DNA from: JANLQX01 sp043775075
GTDB lineage: Bacteria > Actinomycetota > Acidimicrobiia > Acidimicrobiales > JANYDT01
Reading direction: 5' to 3'
Assembly: GCA_043775075.1 (NCBI GenBank)
Contig: JAYVSS010000106.1
Coordinates: 1-8,128, forward strand
DNA: 8,128 nt
The notes below the pieces were generated by a model that searched no databases, was not told where the DNA came from, and saw only the letters and a program-made list of their open reading frames with translations. Made by a program: the position numbers and the translations under genes. Each line of letters begins with the position of its first letter. Positions within the stretch are counted from its first letter, which is position 1. Below are positions 6,042 to 8,128 of this stretch, piece by piece.

Positions 6042-6353
6042 TCACGCCGGGTCGTCTCGAGTCAGTTCACGAACGGTCGCTAACCCTAGACCGAGAAGGT
6101 CAAAGGCGGTGGGTCGGGCCGACGGCGAGTCAAACGCGCTCGCCAGTCGGGCGTTGAGACGCTCAGCGAGGTCGGCCGGTGGAGCGAATGCGTCACGCAG
6201 GACGTCCACTGCCGACGCCGAGAGAAGGCGTCCGCCCTCGAACCGATCGGCAATCAACGGGTCGCGGGCCAGGAGCTTCTCAAACCGCTCCGGGTCGTGT
6301 TCGAGGAGTCGCTCGAGACGGGCGTCGGAAAGGCTGAACCGCCGCCCGATCAT
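6042..6353 (-). CDS. Small protein translationally coupled to the ECF sigma factor (candidate sigma regulator)
   Basis: The ATG at 6353 overlaps the sigma factor stop codon as ATGA (6353-6350), the classical arrangement for translational coupling. This decides the start; the frame can be extended only to a TTG four codons upstream. The product is 103 aa, soluble, rich in Arg, Leu, Asp and Ala, and predicted helical: residues 9-40 (LSDARLERLLEHDPERFEKL and on) look amphipathic, and 58-75 (PPADLAERLNARLASAF) forms another helix. It has no cysteine or zinc anti-sigma motif (HxxxCxxC) and no transmembrane segment; residues 84-96 (FDLLGLGLATVRE) are only mildly hydrophobic. By position it should act on the sigma factor as an anti-sigma or co-regulator, but that rests on context alone. 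I do not recognise the family. Confidence 0.75.
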   Translation of the reverse strand: MIGRRFSLSDARLERLLEHDPERFEKLLARDPLIADRFEGGRLLSASAVDVLRDAFAPPADLAERLNARLASAFDSPSARPTAFDLLGLGLATVRELTRDDPA

Positions 6354-6901
6354 GCTTCGCGCCAATCTGACAAACGGCCGGCCAGCAGTTTGCGGGCCCG
6401 GAACAGTCGCGTCTTGACCGTCGGCAGAGCCACCCCGAGCGCTTCAGCGATTTCTTCGTAGGGCATATCTTCGACCTCGCGAAGGATAACGATCGAGCGG
6501 GTCAGTGGGTCGAGCGTGTCGAGGGCAACCATCAGTTCCTCGACCATCAATCGGGCGGCGACCTGGCGATCGGTCGAAGCTCCCTGGCTCGATTCGGGAA
6601 GCATCGACGGATCGCGTAACTCCTCGCGCCGCTTGCGAAGGGCCGAAATAGCCGTGTTGTGGGTAATGCGCAACGCCCATGCCCGCAGGGCCGAGTCTTC
6701 GTGCAGGGACCCCGCCGCCTGCCACGCCTTGATCAAGCTTTCCTGTACAACATCTTCGGCCAATGCTCCGTCCCCCATGATCGAGCGGGCGAGGCGGTAC
6801 ATGGCGCCACTGTGCTCGCTGACGAGCAGGGCGAGGACCTCGTCGGGGGTCGGTGTCCCGACGCGTCGCACGGCTTCGGTGACGTCCGTGACTTCGCTCA
6901 T
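6350..6901 (-). CDS. ECF-type RNA polymerase sigma factor (sigma-70 family)
   Basis: From ATG 6901 the protein has 183 aa with only sigma regions 2 and 4, the ECF layout. Region 2 spans about residues 24-92: ALLVSEHSGAMYRLARS, AEDVVQESLIKAWQ (the 2.2 core-binding helix) and LRAWALRITHNTAISALRKR (2.3-2.4, promoter melting and -10 contact). Region 4 spans about 121-174: LDTLDPLTRSIVILREVED and MPYEEIAEALGVALPTVKTR, a helix-turn-helix that reads the -35 element. The chosen start gives the usual short Asp/Glu-containing lead and has GGTGG six bases upstream. A longer version from ATG 6949 (199 aa) has no ribosome site and adds an unconserved Arg/Pro-rich stretch. The gene lies downstream of the crotonase on the same strand and is coupled by ATGA to the 103-aa protein. 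No ECF-type GGAAC/CGTC promoter is evident before it, so self-activation is not supported here. Confidence 0.9.
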   Translation of the reverse strand: MSEVTDVTEAVRRVGTPTPDEVLALLVSEHSGAMYRLARSIMGDGALAEDVVQESLIKAWQAAGSLHEDSALRAWALRITHNTAISALRKRREELRDPSMLPESSQGASTDRQVAARLMVEELMVALDTLDPLTRSIVILREVEDMPYEEIAEALGVALPTVKTRLFRARKLLAGRLSDWREA

Positions 6902-6977
6902 TGACGACCACCCGATGGGCCGGCGCCGCTCAGGAGCGAGAATTGCCATGTGTTTTTAACGTTTCGCCGCTCGAGAG

Positions 6978-6996
6978 GTCGCGACGTCGCTAGCGA
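6978..6996. promoter_or_regulatory. Chain of three overlapping palindromes between crotonase and sigma factor genes
   Basis: GTCGCGAC (6978-6985), GCGACGTCGC (6981-6990) and TCGCTAGCGA (6987-6996) are each perfect palindromes and overlap one another. The set spans the stop codon of the crotonase gene (6990-6992) and lies upstream of the sigma factor. Zero-length loops make an RNA hairpin unlikely. A DNA-binding site for a dimeric regulator, or chance in GC-rich DNA, are the options. Confidence 0.25.
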
Positions 6997-7892
6997 AAGG
7001 GTCGCTCGGCCCACCACGGCACGAAGTCTGGCATGTCTGTCGTCGGCGAACCGGCAAACGCCGCCGGGCGCTTTTCCAGGAACGAGGTAACTCCCTCACG
7101 GGCGTCGGCGCCGCGACCGAGTTCCCAGATCGCCCGGGAGTCGACAATGTGGGCTTCCATCGGGTGATCGGCACCGAGCATGCGCCAGAGCATCTGACGG
7201 GTGAGGGCGATGCTGACCGCCGAGGTGCTGGTGGCGATTTCTTGGGCCAGGGCGTAGGCCGCCGGGAGGAGGTCGTCGGGCTCGTGCAGACTCCGAACGA
7301 GACCGGCGGCGAGTGCTTCGTCGGCACCGAACACCCGGCCGGAAAAACACCATTCCGCCGCCTTGGAGATCCCCACGACACGCGGGAGGAACCAGCTGGA
7401 ACAGGCTTCGGGCACAATCCCCCGGCGGGCGAACACGAAGCCAAACTTGGCCGCCGTCGACGCCAATCGGATGTCCATCGGCAGCGTCATGGTGACGCCC
7501 ACCCCGACGGCGGGGCCGTTGATGGCGCCGATCAGTGGCTTACGGCTCTCGAACAGACGTAACGTGACCCGCCCGCCGCCGTCGCGAATTTTCTCCAGAT
7601 CGTCTCCGGCAGCCGACTCGACGACGGTGCCGCTACGGGCGGTGCTGTCGAAGGTGTCCCCCCCCGATGCCAGGTCAGCCCCGGCGCAGTAGCCGCGCCC
7701 CGCCCCGGTGAACACCACGGCCCGAACGCCATCGTCGTTGTCGGCCAGGTCCATGGCGGCGATGACCTCGCGCATCATGGTTCCGGTAAAGGCGTTGAGC
7801 TTGTCCGGACGGTCAAGGGTGACGGTGGCTACACGGTCGGCAACGTCGTAGCGGATCTGGGTGAAGCTCGAGGTGGAAGGCGTCGATGGCAC
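6990..7892 (-). CDS. Enoyl-CoA hydratase/isomerase family protein (crotonase superfamily)
   Basis: This 300-aa protein starts at GTG 7892. Crotonase enzymes hydrate or isomerise enoyl-CoA thioesters in beta-oxidation and related routes. The first oxyanion-hole block is GRGYCAGADL (residues 65-74) and the second is NGPAVGVGVTM (125-135). FARRGIVPEACSSWFLPRVVG (154-174) carries Glu 162 at the position of one catalytic glutamate of the hydratases; the second is not evident. That pattern also occurs in isomerases and in poorly characterised paralogues, so the exact reaction is open. A long loop rich in Gly, Ser, Thr and Asp (about 75-107) separates the oxyanion blocks. The C-terminus (DFVPWWAERPFR) is typical of actinobacterial members. 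No Shine-Dalgarno precedes the GTG and no nearer ATG exists, so the start is moderately certain. The gene precedes the sigma factor on the same strand, 88 bases away. Confidence 0.9.
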   Translation of the reverse strand: MPSTPSTSSFTQIRYDVADRVATVTLDRPDKLNAFTGTMMREVIAAMDLADNDDGVRAVVFTGAGRGYCAGADLASGGDTFDSTARSGTVVESAAGDDLEKIRDGGGRVTLRLFESRKPLIGAINGPAVGVGVTMTLPMDIRLASTAAKFGFVFARRGIVPEACSSWFLPRVVGISKAAEWCFSGRVFGADEALAAGLVRSLHEPDDLLPAAYALAQEIATSTSAVSIALTRQMLWRMLGADHPMEAHIVDSRAIWELGRGADAREGVTSFLEKRPAAFAGSPTTDMPDFVPWWAERPFR

Positions 7893-7980
7893 AGCGACGA
7901 TCGTGCCACTTCGTTCGCCGAATGTCCGATTCGCGCCTCACCCGGCTGAGCATTGCCCCGATCCGGACACCGACACGTTC

Positions 7981-7986
7981 TAACGT
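7981..7986 (+). promoter_or_regulatory. Possible -10 element (TAACGT) for the right-edge gene
   Basis: TAACGT fits the actinobacterial TAnnnT -10 pattern. With the usual seven-base distance, transcription would start at G 7993, the first base of an in-frame GTG start codon, giving a leaderless mRNA. No good -35 lies at 16-18 bases. The TAA of this hexamer is also an in-frame stop that limits the gene's possible start. Confidence 0.25.
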
Positions 7987-7992
7987 CAAAGT

Positions 7993-8128
7993 GTGGGTGT
8001 TCGTCCGAAATGGCCCGAGTCAGCGGGGACGGGAGCGCTTCGTATGGCGGTGGCGGCGTCACTGTTGTTCTCGGTCCTGATAGGCACCGGTGCGGGCGCG
8101 GCCGGCAAGGACGCCACCATCGCCACCA
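7993..8128 (+). CDS. Secreted or membrane-anchored protein, N-terminus only (partial)
   Basis: An open frame begins after the in-frame TAA at 7981-7983 and runs off the window. From GTG 7993 the product starts MGVRPKWPESAGTGALRMA, followed by the hydrophobic stretch VAASLLFSVLIG (about residues 19-30) and a GAGAAG segment that could be a signal peptidase I site before Lys. The basic residues Arg 4, Lys 6 and Arg 17 before the hydrophobic core make a proper signal-peptide n-region, which favours GTG 7993. The alternative ATG 8044 has GGGAG (8031-8035) eight bases upstream but would leave the signal peptide with no basic residue. Nothing of the mature protein beyond about ten residues is visible, so no function can be given. 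It is divergent from the crotonase gene. Confidence 0.5.
   Translation, partial: MGVRPKWPESAGTGALRMAVAASLLFSVLIGTGAGAAGKDATIAT

Noticed and set aside
5566..6417. 283-codon plus-strand open frame
   Set aside because: It is antisense to the MscS-like, 103-aa and sigma factor genes, low in complexity (Arg/Ser/Ala) and without a ribosome site.
1..8128. tRNA, rRNA, CRISPR array, insertion sequence or integrase
   Set aside because: No cloverleaf, regularly spaced direct repeats, transposase motifs or terminal inverted repeats were seen on reading both strands; a covariance-model or repeat search was not possible here.

Overview
The window is GC-rich and codes mostly with G or C in the third codon position. 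It encodes an acyl-CoA ligase and a crotonase of the kind used in fatty-acid or steroid breakdown, an ECF sigma factor, and several starts that look leaderless. This suggests a high-GC actinobacterium, perhaps of the Acidimicrobiia. That placement is inference from gene content; no rRNA or other taxonomic marker is present.

Layout. Left edge (minus): the first 168 codons of a class I SAM-dependent methyltransferase with an N-terminal zinc ribbon, running off the window. It diverges from a plus-strand pair: a 149-aa single-stranded DNA-binding protein without the usual acidic C-terminal tip, and a 550-aa acyl-CoA synthetase (FadD type) with all catalytic motifs. Bases 2912 to about 4201 hold gene remains: a plus-strand DUF4331 gene broken by a frameshift and an in-frame TAA, then a minus-strand fragment of a group II PLP-dependent amino acid decarboxylase in three alternating frames. 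The two remnants meet tail to tail at about 3670-3710.

From 4335 to 7892 every intact gene is on the minus strand. In transcription order they are an enoyl-CoA hydratase/isomerase family protein, an ECF sigma factor, a 103-aa soluble protein translationally coupled to it by an ATGA overlap, an MscS-like mechanosensitive channel protein, and an exported cysteine-containing protein of unknown family. The last has an extended -10 element placed so that its mRNA would begin at the ATG. At the right edge a plus-strand gene for a secreted or anchored protein starts and leaves the window.

The acyl-CoA ligase (activation to the CoA thioester) and the crotonase (hydration or isomerisation of enoyl-CoA) could serve one catabolic route, but they lie in separate transcription units. 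The sigma factor, its coupled small protein and the MscS-like channel form a plausible envelope- or osmotic-stress module. I see no mobile element, tRNA, rRNA or CRISPR array. The most unusual items are the sigma factor with a non-canonical partner, the cysteine-periodic exported protein with its leaderless promoter, and the decayed segment in the middle.
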